A stretch of 64,000 bases of DNA. Source: Linnemannia hyalina. Its lineage: Eukaryota; Mortierellomycota; Mortierellomycetes; Mortierellales; Mortierellaceae. Position numbers and translations under genes: made by a program. Positions 1 to 10,294 of the stretch are shown here, one piece after another. The DNA lies in contig JAHRHY010000003.1 of NCBI GenBank assembly GCA_019671135.1, positions 3,100,001 through 3,164,000 of the forward strand, read 5' to 3'. Each line of letters begins with the position of its first letter. Positions within the stretch are counted from its first letter, which is position 1. Below the pieces are notes generated by a model, which worked only from the letters and a program-made list of their open reading frames with translations, was not told where the DNA came from and did not search any database.

Positions 1-37
1 AGCAGTTCGGGAGGACCACGAACAAACATCCAAGCCT

Positions 38-1486
38 ATGGACTGGACCAACGCCGACGATGTCAACAGCGCCTATAACCAGGTCCTTTCAATAAACGCC
101 CAAAAGGAGAAACCCTTGGGCAAGCGGACAGCTCAGGAAGCCTTTGAGCAGGATGAGGCCGCAAGAGCACTTCAGCTCATTGCGCTCTCACTTGGCGCGC
201 CCAGCACTTCAAGCGCCAACACGGGCACCAGCATGGATGCGACCACAGCTGCTATTGCCGCGTCTATCTCTGGAGCTGAGCACAAGGAAACCCACGTGGT
301 AACGGACCCGGCTACCGCAGCGCAGTTACAGCAGGGCATGGAAGGTGTCCTGAAGACCCAGGAGACAGCGGCGTCGGTGACGGATACCCTCATGTCGATA
401 TCACGGGCCATCAACTTTCCTTCCGAGTCGTCATCCTACTCCAAAATTCAGGACAGCACCGATGCATTCACGCAGGCTGTTATCAACGCTACGCAGATGG
501 AGATGAACAAGAACAAGGAGCTCGCGACACTTGCCAACAGTCTCGGTAACAGCAATGGCAGCAAGGAAGGTCACATGGACACGAGCGGTCTGGAGAAACT
601 GAGTCTTCATCACGAAAACCGAGCTGCTACTGGCGACCAGTCGACATCAGCAGCGGCAGCATCAGGAGGAGCGCCAACGACATCCGGTTCCAATCAAGGA
701 TTCTCGTTCGAGATCGACAAGGTCACTGGCAAGGCGTTGATCAAGTGGACGGAGCCGAGCGAATCGAGTACAGAGATTCACGATGCAGATGCGCGCGCGA
801 TTCAGCAGGCACTCCACACCTTGATTGTCAACAGTGGAATCGGTTTGTCAGACTTGGGAGTAGCTAACGCTGAACTATTGGGAGCAGCCCCACCACTCGG
901 ACAGTTCCCAGCCCAGGGTTCACAGTTCGGAACAGCACAGGATTCAGCAACTCCCAAGGCTCTACCACCAGCTCCTCGGAAAAAGCGACGACCAGCAACA
1001 ACGTCAACTGCAGCCAGCGAGAAGAATACGGCAGCATCGATCCCAGAGGGCGCGGCGTCATTTCCCTGCGAGTTCCAGGGCTGCAACAAGGTCTTTGCGC
1101 GTCTCTACAACCTCAAGTCTCATTCCAAGACACATACCAACGAGAGGCCTTTTGTGTGCGCTCATTGCGATCTGGCGTTTGCTCGAGGACACGATCTGAA
1201 GCGACATGTCAAGGTCCACGGAGGCGAAAAGCCGTTTACGTGCAGTGGTTGCTCAAAGTCATTTTCCCGCCTGGATGCTCTTGGTCGCCATCGGGCCAAC
1301 TCTAAAAACCGTGCTGGATGCCAATCGATCAAGGATGCGCTTCCTCTTCCTCTTCCACCAGTGACGATTTCAGAAACCATGGTGGCTGCGGCATCTAGTA
1401 TCCCTATCTCGGCACCTCCCTCTATTCCTGGATCCGCTTCTGCCTCTGCCCCCGCATCTCCACCCCCTCCTCCTCCACCCGCATAG
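38..1486 (+). CDS. C2H2 zinc-finger transcription factor
   Basis: Probable nuclear DNA-binding regulator of 482 aa. Three zinc fingers lie near residues 345-435. The first begins CEFQGCNKVFARLYNLKSH, the second has CAHCDLAFARGHDLKRH, and the third, CSGCSKSFSRLDALGRH, ends in a Cys rather than a second His (C2HC-like), a form common in fungal stress regulators. The long N-terminal part is S/T/A/Q-rich and looks disordered, as expected for an activation region. A basic patch (PRKKRRP) just before the fingers may be a nuclear localisation signal. The C-terminus is a proline run. The frame stays open from base 2 to the ATG at 38, so the true start or an upstream exon may lie outside the window. 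No specific ortholog is recognised. Confidence 0.85.
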   Translation: MDWTNADDVNSAYNQVLSINAQKEKPLGKRTAQEAFEQDEAARALQLIALSLGAPSTSSANTGTSMDATTAAIAASISGAEHKETHVVTDPATAAQLQQGMEGVLKTQETAASVTDTLMSISRAINFPSESSSYSKIQDSTDAFTQAVINATQMEMNKNKELATLANSLGNSNGSKEGHMDTSGLEKLSLHHENRAATGDQSTSAAAASGGAPTTSGSNQGFSFEIDKVTGKALIKWTEPSESSTEIHDADARAIQQALHTLIVNSGIGLSDLGVANAELLGAAPPLGQFPAQGSQFGTAQDSATPKALPPAPRKKRRPATTSTAASEKNTAASIPEGAASFPCEFQGCNKVFARLYNLKSHSKTHTNERPFVCAHCDLAFARGHDLKRHVKVHGGEKPFTCSGCSKSFSRLDALGRHRANSKNRAGCQSIKDALPLPLPPVTISETMVAAASSIPISAPPSIPGSASASAPASPPPPPPPA

Positions 1487-2554
1487 CTCCCTTGATATTG
1501 TTTATTAACTCGTTTATTTTCCTTTCTTTTCCTCAAAAACACCTCTTATTAAAAACACACGACAAAGAAGAGCACATCTACTTTGTTACATTATTAGCCA
1601 AATTGATAACGTTTTATTTCTGAGCAGTAGAGTAAGGATGTTTGTCATGGTCGAGGACGCGGTCAAACGCGAGACGCGTTTTTGGTTGTTTTGAATTGTG
1701 CACATAAAAAATCAACAAGCCACCACGTAACAGACACATAAAAGCAGCTCAGATCGAAGCAAATTTTTTTTTCTCTTTCTTCTTCATCCTCTTCACACCT
1801 CCCCTTTCCTTCCACTTCTCTTTTCCCATTCACCTTTTTCACCTTGACCCTATCTTCCTGCCCCAATCCTCCTGTCAGTCGTACAAACTTCGTAAGGTAA
1901 ACATCACTTCCTCTCTCTTTTCTTTAGTTCCTCCTCACAACTTCATATTATGTTTGCATCTGATGATTACATAGTTCACCCGACATTGAACCAGGTTGGC
2001 GCTTGGTCTTCATGGGGAATAACACAGCACATCTTTCGCTCCTATCTGAACAAACTTACATACTCCTACTCTTGAGAGTGTTTTCGCGATATTGTTGGGG
2101 AGAAAACGAAACTAATTATTGCATTTTTTTGTTATTTCGTTCAGTTCAATTGCATAGGGAGTACGATTAGCTATAATGACATGCTTGAATATAATAAAAA
2201 CACTTGAAACAAACGAGACCCAAACGTGTGGATGCGAAAACTTTTTTCTATGCGATATTATGATGGGTGATGTTGGAGATAATCGAACTAGATAAAGAGA
2301 GAAAATGTAGAAACGATGATAGCTCCAAGGCTGATCCACCCAGCAGCAGCAATCGAAGGAATCACACTCGCTAGTGCATCGTTACGGTTGGGTCGCACCT
2401 TGATCGCCGTCAGCGTCGTGTTGATAGGCGGACGAACTAATTTCATTTATCGAGAGAAAGGACAAAAAAAAAAAAGCGTTGTGTGAGCACGAGCAAGTAC
2501 TACAAAACAAGCACTCGGAAGCAAAAGGGAATAATAATCACAAGAGGTCCTTTG
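1487..2554. other. intergenic region without a recognisable gene
   Basis: This stretch of about 1.07 kb holds the 3' flanks of two genes that converge on it. It is AT-rich with T/C-rich tracts and an A12 run near 2465. Short reading frames are present but have no coding-like composition, splice context or recognisable motif. Confidence 0.5.
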
Positions 2555-4645
2555 CTAAAATTTACCAAAGGGAATGGGAGGCTGGTCATCTGAACAAGTG
2601 GCTCGACAATCGGCTTTCCATTTCGCGCTCAGGATCTGTTCAGGCCCCTTGATACACTGGAAGTAATTGTTCGCGACTGAACAGGTGCGCCAGTAGTGGT
2701 AGTTGTCGAGGGGGAGGGGTCCAGAGAGCAGGTTGTTGGATAGGTTGAGAACTGTCAAGTTCAGTCCTGCACCCCAGGGGGGTAGCGGACCCGAAAGCTG
2801 GTTGTATGACAGATCCAGTACTAGATGATGTTGAGTGACAAAAGAGCGCGCGTTAGTATCTCATAAGCCAGGTGCCTGCTCTTTGTCGCGCATACTGTTA
2901 TCTCTTCGATCGTCAACTTACCCGAGAGGAACTTGAGTTTGTCAAGTGCTGGAATAGGTCCACCAAACTCATTCCGATCCAACAACAACGTCTTCAAGTT
3001 CGTAAACCCGTTCAAGAACGCGGGCAGCTGCCCCTGCATCGAATTATTCGATACATCCAGCTTTGTCAAATTCACCATCCGCATCTGCCACGATACAGGG
3101 AACCCACCCGAGATCCCCAACGAGTCTAGTTTCAACTGCTTCAGTTTTGGAAGCCGGGTAAACGATTCCAAAAAGACGGATGAGGGGACCACCACATTCG
3201 CGGGGGTCACATTTGCTGGGACGCCTGGGGGGTGGAGGTTCAAGGTGTCGGTGGGGGACAAGAGGGAACTGTTGGAGATAGGCTCGAGGTTGAAGGTGAA
3301 TGCGGGGACGGGATCGCCGGTGGTGAAAAGGTTTTGGCCGATCGCTAGGGAGTGGAGGTTGGGGAGGGTTGTGATCCAGTCTGGGAGGGAGCCTGTTAAT
3401 GCGTTCTGTTCTAGGTTGAGCGTCCCGAGGTTGGCCCAACCCGGTGCCCCCGAAGGGAGGCTTCCTGACAGTCGGTTATGGCTCAGGTCTGTCAATGTAG
3501 CGTGTGAAAATGAGGATGTGTCAATTGAAGTCTGTGTATAAAGTGTCCATATGGCCCATTCGCAAATAAAAAAATTGCAAAAGAAATATTGACAACGATC
3601 ATACCCAAAATCAAGAGAGGCAGGTTGGCAAGGCTGGAAGGAATGGGTCCTGAAAGGTTGTTGTAATAAAGGAGCAAGTACTGGAGGCTAATGCACGCAC
3701 AGCAAAAAGTAAGGATAGCAAAGGCGTTAGTTAGCTATTTGGTGTCAAAACGTCTCTTCTCATGCAGCAAGCTGCTCCCATTTCGGCTCTAATTGAATTT
3801 ACCCTGTCAGGCTGCCAATACTCTCGGGCAACTTTCCTGACAATCCTTGTCCTATCAATATTGAGTCCACATACAAAATTGGTTAGTGTCATTGCCAAGT
3901 ATGTCTTTCAACGCCAATTCGTTCCTGAACATGCAAAAAGAACCAAGCGCTTGAACGTACCAGCGAGGTAGATGTAGATGATTTGGTTGTTGGCGTTACA
4001 CTTGATGCCCGAAGAATTGGGGTATTCGGCATTACAGCAATTGGCCGTGTCGGGCACAAACTGCCAAGGCCCCGTTGCCTTGTAAAGATCTGCAATCACT
4101 GCACAGTCAGGACTCGGTGTACCAGCCTTGATGATCCCCGAAGGGACTGTGGGCAAGGGTGCTGGTGGCTGAGTAGTAGGAGTAGGAGTAGTGGGTGGGG
4201 TGATAGGAGCTGAAGGTGTAGGTTCGAGGACAATGGGTGGAGGGGCAGGAACAAGTTCTGGTGTGGGAGTAGGAGCGGAGGGAGTGGTAACAGCCAGGGT
4301 AGGGATAGAAGGGTCAGAAGGATCGCTCTCAAGATCGGCAGGATCTGCAAAAGTATCGTCGTTTTCACTACTACCGCTACTGCTGCTTCCTTCTTCACCA
4401 TCTCCGCCTTCGTCTGAATCCTGGGCAGATACAAAGCTTCCTCCCTGAAGGAGCGTTAGGATCAGGAGAAATAAGAGAGGGAGAAGCAGTGTTTTTGTTG
4501 CTCGCCTATAACCTATCATTGTCAATGCAAGGGTGTGAAGAGAGTGTGTTAGTTAACAAGAGGTCTATTAGTTGTCGTTCACAGGTTTGCAAGGCTGTTG
4601 TTTTTGTTGCTGTCAGAGGGTTGTTTGTTTACCTCTGATAGCCAT
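2555..4645 (-). CDS. secreted leucine-rich-repeat protein
   Basis: Six exons give a 509-aa protein: 4633..4645, 3961..4512, 3803..3851, 3605..3687, 2922..3488, 2555..2820. All junctions are GT-AG and codon phase closes to the stop. The first coding exon is only 13 nt (ATGGCTATCAGAG); an alternative start is the ATG at 4519. A hydrophobic signal peptide (TLLLPLLFLLILTLL) is followed by an acidic serine-rich segment, then a proline/threonine-rich stalk, then plant-type LRRs with units such as LSGKLPESIG, NNLSGPIPSSL and LDLSYNQLSGPLP. Short exons correspond to single repeats, as in other LRR genes. There is no kinase or transmembrane anchor after the repeats, so it is likely extracellular or wall-associated; a binding role is inferred and the ligand is unknown. 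Confidence 0.8.
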
Positions 4646-5920
4646 TGCTGTGCGTTTTTGATGTTTGAGGATGGTCTACGAGAGAGAGATGTGTACTGGA
4701 AGTGTATGAACAGATAAGGAATGGAATCAGGGGACGAGTTATCGAGTAGATGTATGCGAGAGAGTTAGTAGATTCCAAGTGCACAGACAGAAGGAGAGAG
4801 AAGGGGGAAGAGACAAAGATGGAGAGGATGGAGAGGATGGTGAAAGGAAGATGTCGTAAAGAGTAGAGAATAAAGGGTGTGGGTGTCGAGAGAGTAGCAG
4901 AGAAGGAAGAGCTTGGAGTAAAGAATTAAAGAAAAGAAAGATAACAAACAACCATTGCCGACTTTAAAATACTGCTATCCATGGAGGCACAATTCGCACT
5001 CTATATGGCACCCGTCCTGGTTGTTCAAATGCGCCATGAATGCAGACGATAACGGAGTCTGGGAAAGAGAAAAGAACACAAAACAAAAGACAGACAACAA
5101 AGGAGACACAAAGGCATGTTCCTCCACTCTCACATACTCTCTCTCTCTCTCTCTTATTCCTTGTCTGTCTCTCTGCTTGTCTCCCTTTCTGCCTCTCTGT
5201 TGTTGTGTGTCTCTGGCTCATATGCACCCTTACAGCTACCAGAGTGGTCTCTGCTTTTCGTCTCCGCATCCCTTCAGGAGAATCGTCTGAATCCCGATTT
5301 GTCGAATAGGTTCATCACGTTGGCGGTTTAGGGCCAGGGCAGCGTACAAGAGGAGTGTGCAGGCCGAACTCGGGGGAGACCCTCTCCTTGATAGTGTTCC
5401 CCTTATCCCCTCCCCCTTTGCCGCCTATGTTAAAGAAAGAGAGCGAGAGAGAGCGAGAGAGGGAGTCAAAGAAAAGAACAAAAAGCATAGTCAATCCAAA
5501 AAGGACGCGAAAAATAAAGGGGGGCGCTGTTCTGGGAAAAAGAGTCAAGGATGAACAACAAAATAAACCTTGAATCAAGTCATCACTTGGTATTCGTGCA
5601 CGTTCAAACACGAAAGTATAGCACAGGACAATAAGCTATTATCGGATTGGGCGATAGGACATTCATGGAATGGATCACTGGCAGCCAATAGTTTATTTAA
5701 TCCTCTTCACTTTCAAACCAGAGTTACTGTACTTGAGGAAAGGGAGAGGAAAAAGAAGAACGAAAGAGAGAGGCGGGAGGAAGGAAGCGGTGGCACATGT
5801 GATAATACATACAAGGCGAAATAGAAATGGCTACGAACAGGAGTGGGTTTGGTACTTTACAGGGTTGAAACAAAAAAGAAAATAGACACTGGAAACGAAA
5901 ACGAAAAGTAAGAAAGAAAA

Positions 5921-6015
<95 letters not shown>

Positions 6016-6027
6016 CAAGGAGAAGGT
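4646..6027. other. intergenic, microsatellite-rich
   Basis: This holds the upstream region of the LRR gene and the 3' flank of the SAP-domain gene. Contents are GA-rich blocks (4680-4930), a CT-rich stretch (5130-5215), GA blocks (5425-5470, 5735-5775) and the long GA microsatellite listed separately. No coding frame here has a recognisable domain. Confidence 0.5.
5931..6012. repeat. (AG)n microsatellite
   Basis: About 41 perfect AG dinucleotides, 15 nt beyond the stop codon of the SAP-domain gene. On that gene's coding strand it reads (CT)n, so it should be transcribed at the very beginning of the 3' UTR. Confidence 0.95.
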
Positions 6028-7615
6028 TCATTTGCCATTCTGTCCTGAATGGCCAACCGGTGCTGCCTCGGTGTCCATTGACTCGGTATACAGCGCAAAT
6101 CGGAGATTCGAGTGCGACGACGACGGCATAGAGGCTCCTGGGTGGATAGGGGGTGTTCCAATGTGCATGCCTCCAAGCGTCTTGTACAATGAATGTGTCG
6201 GTGACGCCAGTGGGGCTGGGATCGAAGCGCCTGCCTGGCGCACACCAGCACCAGCACCTGTACCCGCCTGCGACTGTGGCTGCGCCTGTCGGTTTGCGCG
6301 AATGATATCAATCTCTGACTGCAGTCGACGAATCAAATCTGCCTTCTTGCCGCCGCCATGCTTGCCACGCTGCCTCAACATCTCCTTGAGTTCTGCAACT
6401 GTCACATCGTCAAAATCAACCCGTTCCATCGCCGCATCCATGAGTCTCTGCTGCTCCTCCGTCTTTGCCTGCGACATGGAATGGCGAGATAAAATCCTGT
6501 CAATCTGGATGGGTGCTGGTGAGGTTGCCGATGTCGACAGGATCGAAGGACTCGAAAGGGGAATGTTCTCGCTTCCAGGAGTCAGGTTCGGAGGCAAGAT
6601 GATCCGCTTGGCCTTGGAGTCCAATCCCAGACTCATTGGAATGGCAGGAAGAGCTGAAGCGGCAGAGCTCTGAGCCAACGTTGTGGATGATTCTGAGGAG
6701 GATCTCCGTCTTTGGATCCCTGCTGCCGCTGCTGCTGCTCGTCGCTCCGCTAGGGTGAGGACAGGTGACGGGGTCGATGGCGTCTGATTGGCTGGCGTCG
6801 ATTCTTGTCCAGGTTGGGTGCCTTGGCTGTCAGCCTGTGTCGTGCTCAGTGACAGTTGATGAACCATGGGAATCTCCGCCGAGACAGCCTTGACAACCTT
6901 CTTTTTACGAAGTGGCGGCGTCTTGGGTGGGTTGATGCCATTGGATGTTTGATTGGCCGCCATAAGCGCGGCTGTCAGTCCCTGTGTTGGCGAATGAAGA
7001 AGTGGTGTTTCCGATTTGAGATCGAGAGAAGCCCGGTTAGTCTTGGAACCATTCTGTCCGAAGAGCGCCTTGATGCCGCCTTGAGAGACTCGTGCGCCTG
7101 TAGTCGAGGGTCGTGGCCGGGATTTGATCTTGGACGAGGCACTGGGGGATGAAGCTGGTCCGGGGGATGCCTGTCTCGACGTAAAGTAGTCGTCTTCTGC
7201 ATGGTTTCCGGGAGAGAGAGGCGACTGAGCAGGAGAATGTCCTGAAGGAAACTGGTTCATTCCATGGAGATATTGATGAGAATACTGCTGGTGGTGAAGA
7301 GGCGAGGGAGAGTAGGCCATTCCGATGCCGGGGCTCTGTGGCAGCTGTGTTTGGGTGGCAAGCTCTAGTTGCATTCGAAGTTGTTGCTGTTGCTGCAGCT
7401 GGTATAGGCGGTGTTGCTGTTGTTGCTGTTGCTCGACCTGCTGCTGCTCAAGGTGCTGCTGCTCAAGGTGCTGCTGCTGTTGTTGTTGCTGAAGTTGTTG
7501 TTGCTGTTGTTGTTGCTGGAGTTGTTGTTGCTGTAGTTGAACCTGTTGTTCCTGTTGGTGACGCTGCTGCTGAAGTTGGTGTTGCTGTTGGGCCGTCAAC
7601 GACTGCTGCTCGAGC

Positions 7616-7647
<32 letters not shown>

Positions 7648-8232
7648 CTGCTGCGGTGTCTGTGGGTCGGTATGAAGAAGCACAGGTGAGGAGTCCTGCA
7701 TATCAAAAGAAAACACGCCGCCTCCCGCCATTGAATCGCTGGGCATCATCTGTAATTGATCCATATCGACTCCGCCCGTCGGTTCTCCGAATTGACCTAT
7801 CGATAAGTAGGATGTCCAGTCATGACCACCAAGGCCTTGGCCAATATCGTTTGGGAGTGACATTCCAGAGACGTCGGCGACAAGACCCGAATCTGCGAGC
7901 GGCATCGACGACGTGTAGAGCGGCAATGACGACGGATCGAAAACAAAGGGTTCTTGAGCGGAGAGGCCCATAGCGGTTTGACGTTGGTCCATGGCGAGGA
8001 AATGTTCCTGTTGCTGCTTCTCAAGCTCGTCCTGTTCCTGTTGAAGCTGCTGAAGTTGGAATTGTTGAATTTGCTGAAGGTGCTGAAGCTGCGGTCCCTG
8101 AGGTTGGCTCTCCGGTGTGAGGGTATACATGGCCTGGTATCCGACTGAGAAGTCGTGATAGTGTTGTTCAGGCGGCAGAGGCTGGGTAAGCAAACTGTTG
8201 CAGGACGAGTTTTGGGATGATTGATGATACAT
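6028..8232 (-). CDS. glutamine-rich SAP-domain protein
   Basis: Single-exon 734-aa protein. Residues about 50-90 and 190-300 are glutamine-rich, including a pure poly-Q block encoded by CAG/CAA repeats near 7610-7660. The middle is S/P-rich and disordered. A SAP motif lies near residues 625-660 (core VAELKEMLRQRGKHGGGKKA, then DLIRRLQ), a helix-extended-loop-helix fold that binds AT-rich DNA or sits in chromatin and RNA-processing factors. KKKVVK and KAKRI patches are possible nuclear signals. This suggests a nuclear coregulator, but Q-rich plus SAP is not enough to name an ortholog. An antisense frame of 211 aa at 7338-7973 is a shadow of the poly-Q codons. The 3' UTR starts with a long CU repeat. 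Confidence 0.85.
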
Positions 8233-10294
8233 GTGTCTGGAAAGTCGAGTGAGCGAAGGAAGGAAAGGAAGGAAAGGAAGGGGCGAACTTTGTTAGCGCG
8301 CAGGGGCAAAAGAAAAAAAAGGAGTCAGCAGGTCTGGTGAAGAGAATAAAACGTAGAGCAGAAGGTGGAGTTGTAGGGGTGAGGGAAAGGGCGTAAAAAA
8401 GTGTGCGTGAGAGAGTCTCAGTTCGAAAGGTTGTTTAAAGTGGCGCCTGTCGGTCGTGAAAAAGGCGAAGGGGAGGTTTGAAGAAAAAGAAGGAAGGAAG
8501 AAGGAAGAAGGAAGAAGGAAAAAGGAAGAAGGAAGAAGAAAGAAGAGAGAAAAAGAGCAGGATGCGTTTGTTGTTGGAGGTGCTGCTCGGTAGCAAAGGA
8601 CGGGCAGGCGGCTGAATCGGTCGGTGTTGCGTTATCGAGTTAATGGACACTAGTGTCAATGAGGGGTGTGCGAGAGGAAAAGAAGAAGAGAGAGAGAGGG
8701 CGGCCTAGCGTGGATTAGTTCTCGGAGCCCAATGAGGCGAGCGTCAAGCAAGCTGTATGTGGCTGTTGTGTCTGACTCTGTGGTGTGGCTGTCTCTGTCT
8801 GTGTGTCTGTGTGCTGGGTGTGTGTGAACAAAAGTATTGCACTCGAGTACTGCAAACGAACGTAGCCGACAAAAGTCCAGTGAAAAGTTAAAGATAGATC
8901 TTCTTCAACACGGCTATGATGCATCCGCCATCCCGATCCTCGCCTCTCGTCTTTGTCCTCTTTGTCATCAGCCATCCGAGTTTTTGTATGATTGACCCTC
9001 TTCTTCTTTCCTTGTGAGTTGCTGCTTGAGAATAGCTTGCGATTGAGCGTGTGTATGTGTATGCGTGCGTGTGCTGTCTGCTCCCATGTGAGATCCCCCT
9101 TGTGTCCATGTGTTCTTTTGCGCCGAGTGCGTGAGTCAAGCCATGTCGACAGACAAAGTAGTCATACGGATGAGAGCTCTTTTTTTTTTTTTTTTTTTTT
9201 TCTTTTCTTTTCTTTCTTCTTCCTTCTTCCTTTCCTTTCTTTTCTCATGGTCGGTCCTTTTGTGTTGGATGTTATCAGCCCCAACTCTCTCCAGAGTAGC
9301 TCCAGTATCGCCCCCCAGGTTCCAGTTCCATGCCCTCGTGCTATCCATTGTTAGCACCAATAACCCATATTTTTTTTTGTCTCTCTCTCTTGGTCTCTTG
9401 TCCCTTGCCTCGTCTCCTTCTGTGTCCTGACTTGCTTTGCTCCTTTCGTAAACTTGTCCAAGGGCGAAGGTAGAACTCCCATCCCTTGCTTGGCAAAACA
9501 GGAACACTCTCTCTGCTCATCGAGTGCGTCCTCTTGTTCAGCTTATCCTGCTCTGTCAGTCCTTGCCCGCCTGTACGCTTTTTCTTGGACTCGCTTCCAT
9601 GAATCCCGAGTCCCGAATTCCTGGATCCTGATCGTGATGCGACATGCAAACACACTACACAGTACAGACAGTGACATTATAACAAGCGAGAGGGAGAAAT
9701 CAGAGGGGACAAGAAAGGAGGCGAATACCTACGTTTGTTGTTTTTGGGGAGTGAACCTGCAGTTGTCAGGATCTGCTTGGCTTTTTTTTTTTTTGGACTT
9801 TTTTTTTTTCTTTTCTTCCTGGGCCTGGATTGGGGTTGTTGTTGTTTTTCAAAGCGCACACACAAACTCACCAGGTGCCAGTTGGGAGTTGATTGTCGTT
9901 TGATTCTTGGTTTTGTTTTCTGTGCGAATGAGCAAGTCGGTGAGAGTGGGAGTGGGAGTGAGAGAAAGTAAAGGTTGAAGTTGAAGAGTTGAAGAGTTGA
10001 AGAGTGGTTTCTGCAACGGACTAGGAATAATAAAAAAGCTGAAAAAGGGTCGAGAGGGTGTCAGGAGAGGGAGGAAGAAAAAAAAAAAAAAAAAAAGTGT
10101 CGAGTGTGGTGGTGAAGAAAGAAAGAGAAGTAGGAAGGAAGAGAGAAGTGAAAATAAACAAAATCGATTTGCTGTGCCGTCTGTCCTACCAAAACAAAAA
10201 TAAATCCTTGGCAAATCCAACAACTCAATCGGCGCCAGCTACGCAGTTTTTTTGTATTTTTATTATGTCAACCTCAACCAGATAAAGCTATCGT
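8233..10294. other. gene-poor intergenic region
   Basis: About 2 kb between two minus-strand genes; it must contain the promoter and 5' UTR of the SAP-domain gene. It is dominated by homopolymer and simple-sequence tracts: GGAAGAA repeats (8460-8560), a T run of about 22 at 9180, T runs at 9781-9812 and an A run of about 19 at 10078. The frames seen are built from these tracts (poly-F, poly-K) and are not supported as genes. Confidence 0.5.

Noticed and set aside
7338..7973. 211-aa plus-strand frame rich in A and V
   Set aside because: Antisense of the CAG/CAA poly-glutamine codons of the SAP gene.
9110..9507. Frames rich in poly-F or poly-K
   Set aside because: Produced by the T22 run and neighbouring TTC repeats; no start context, splicing or domain.
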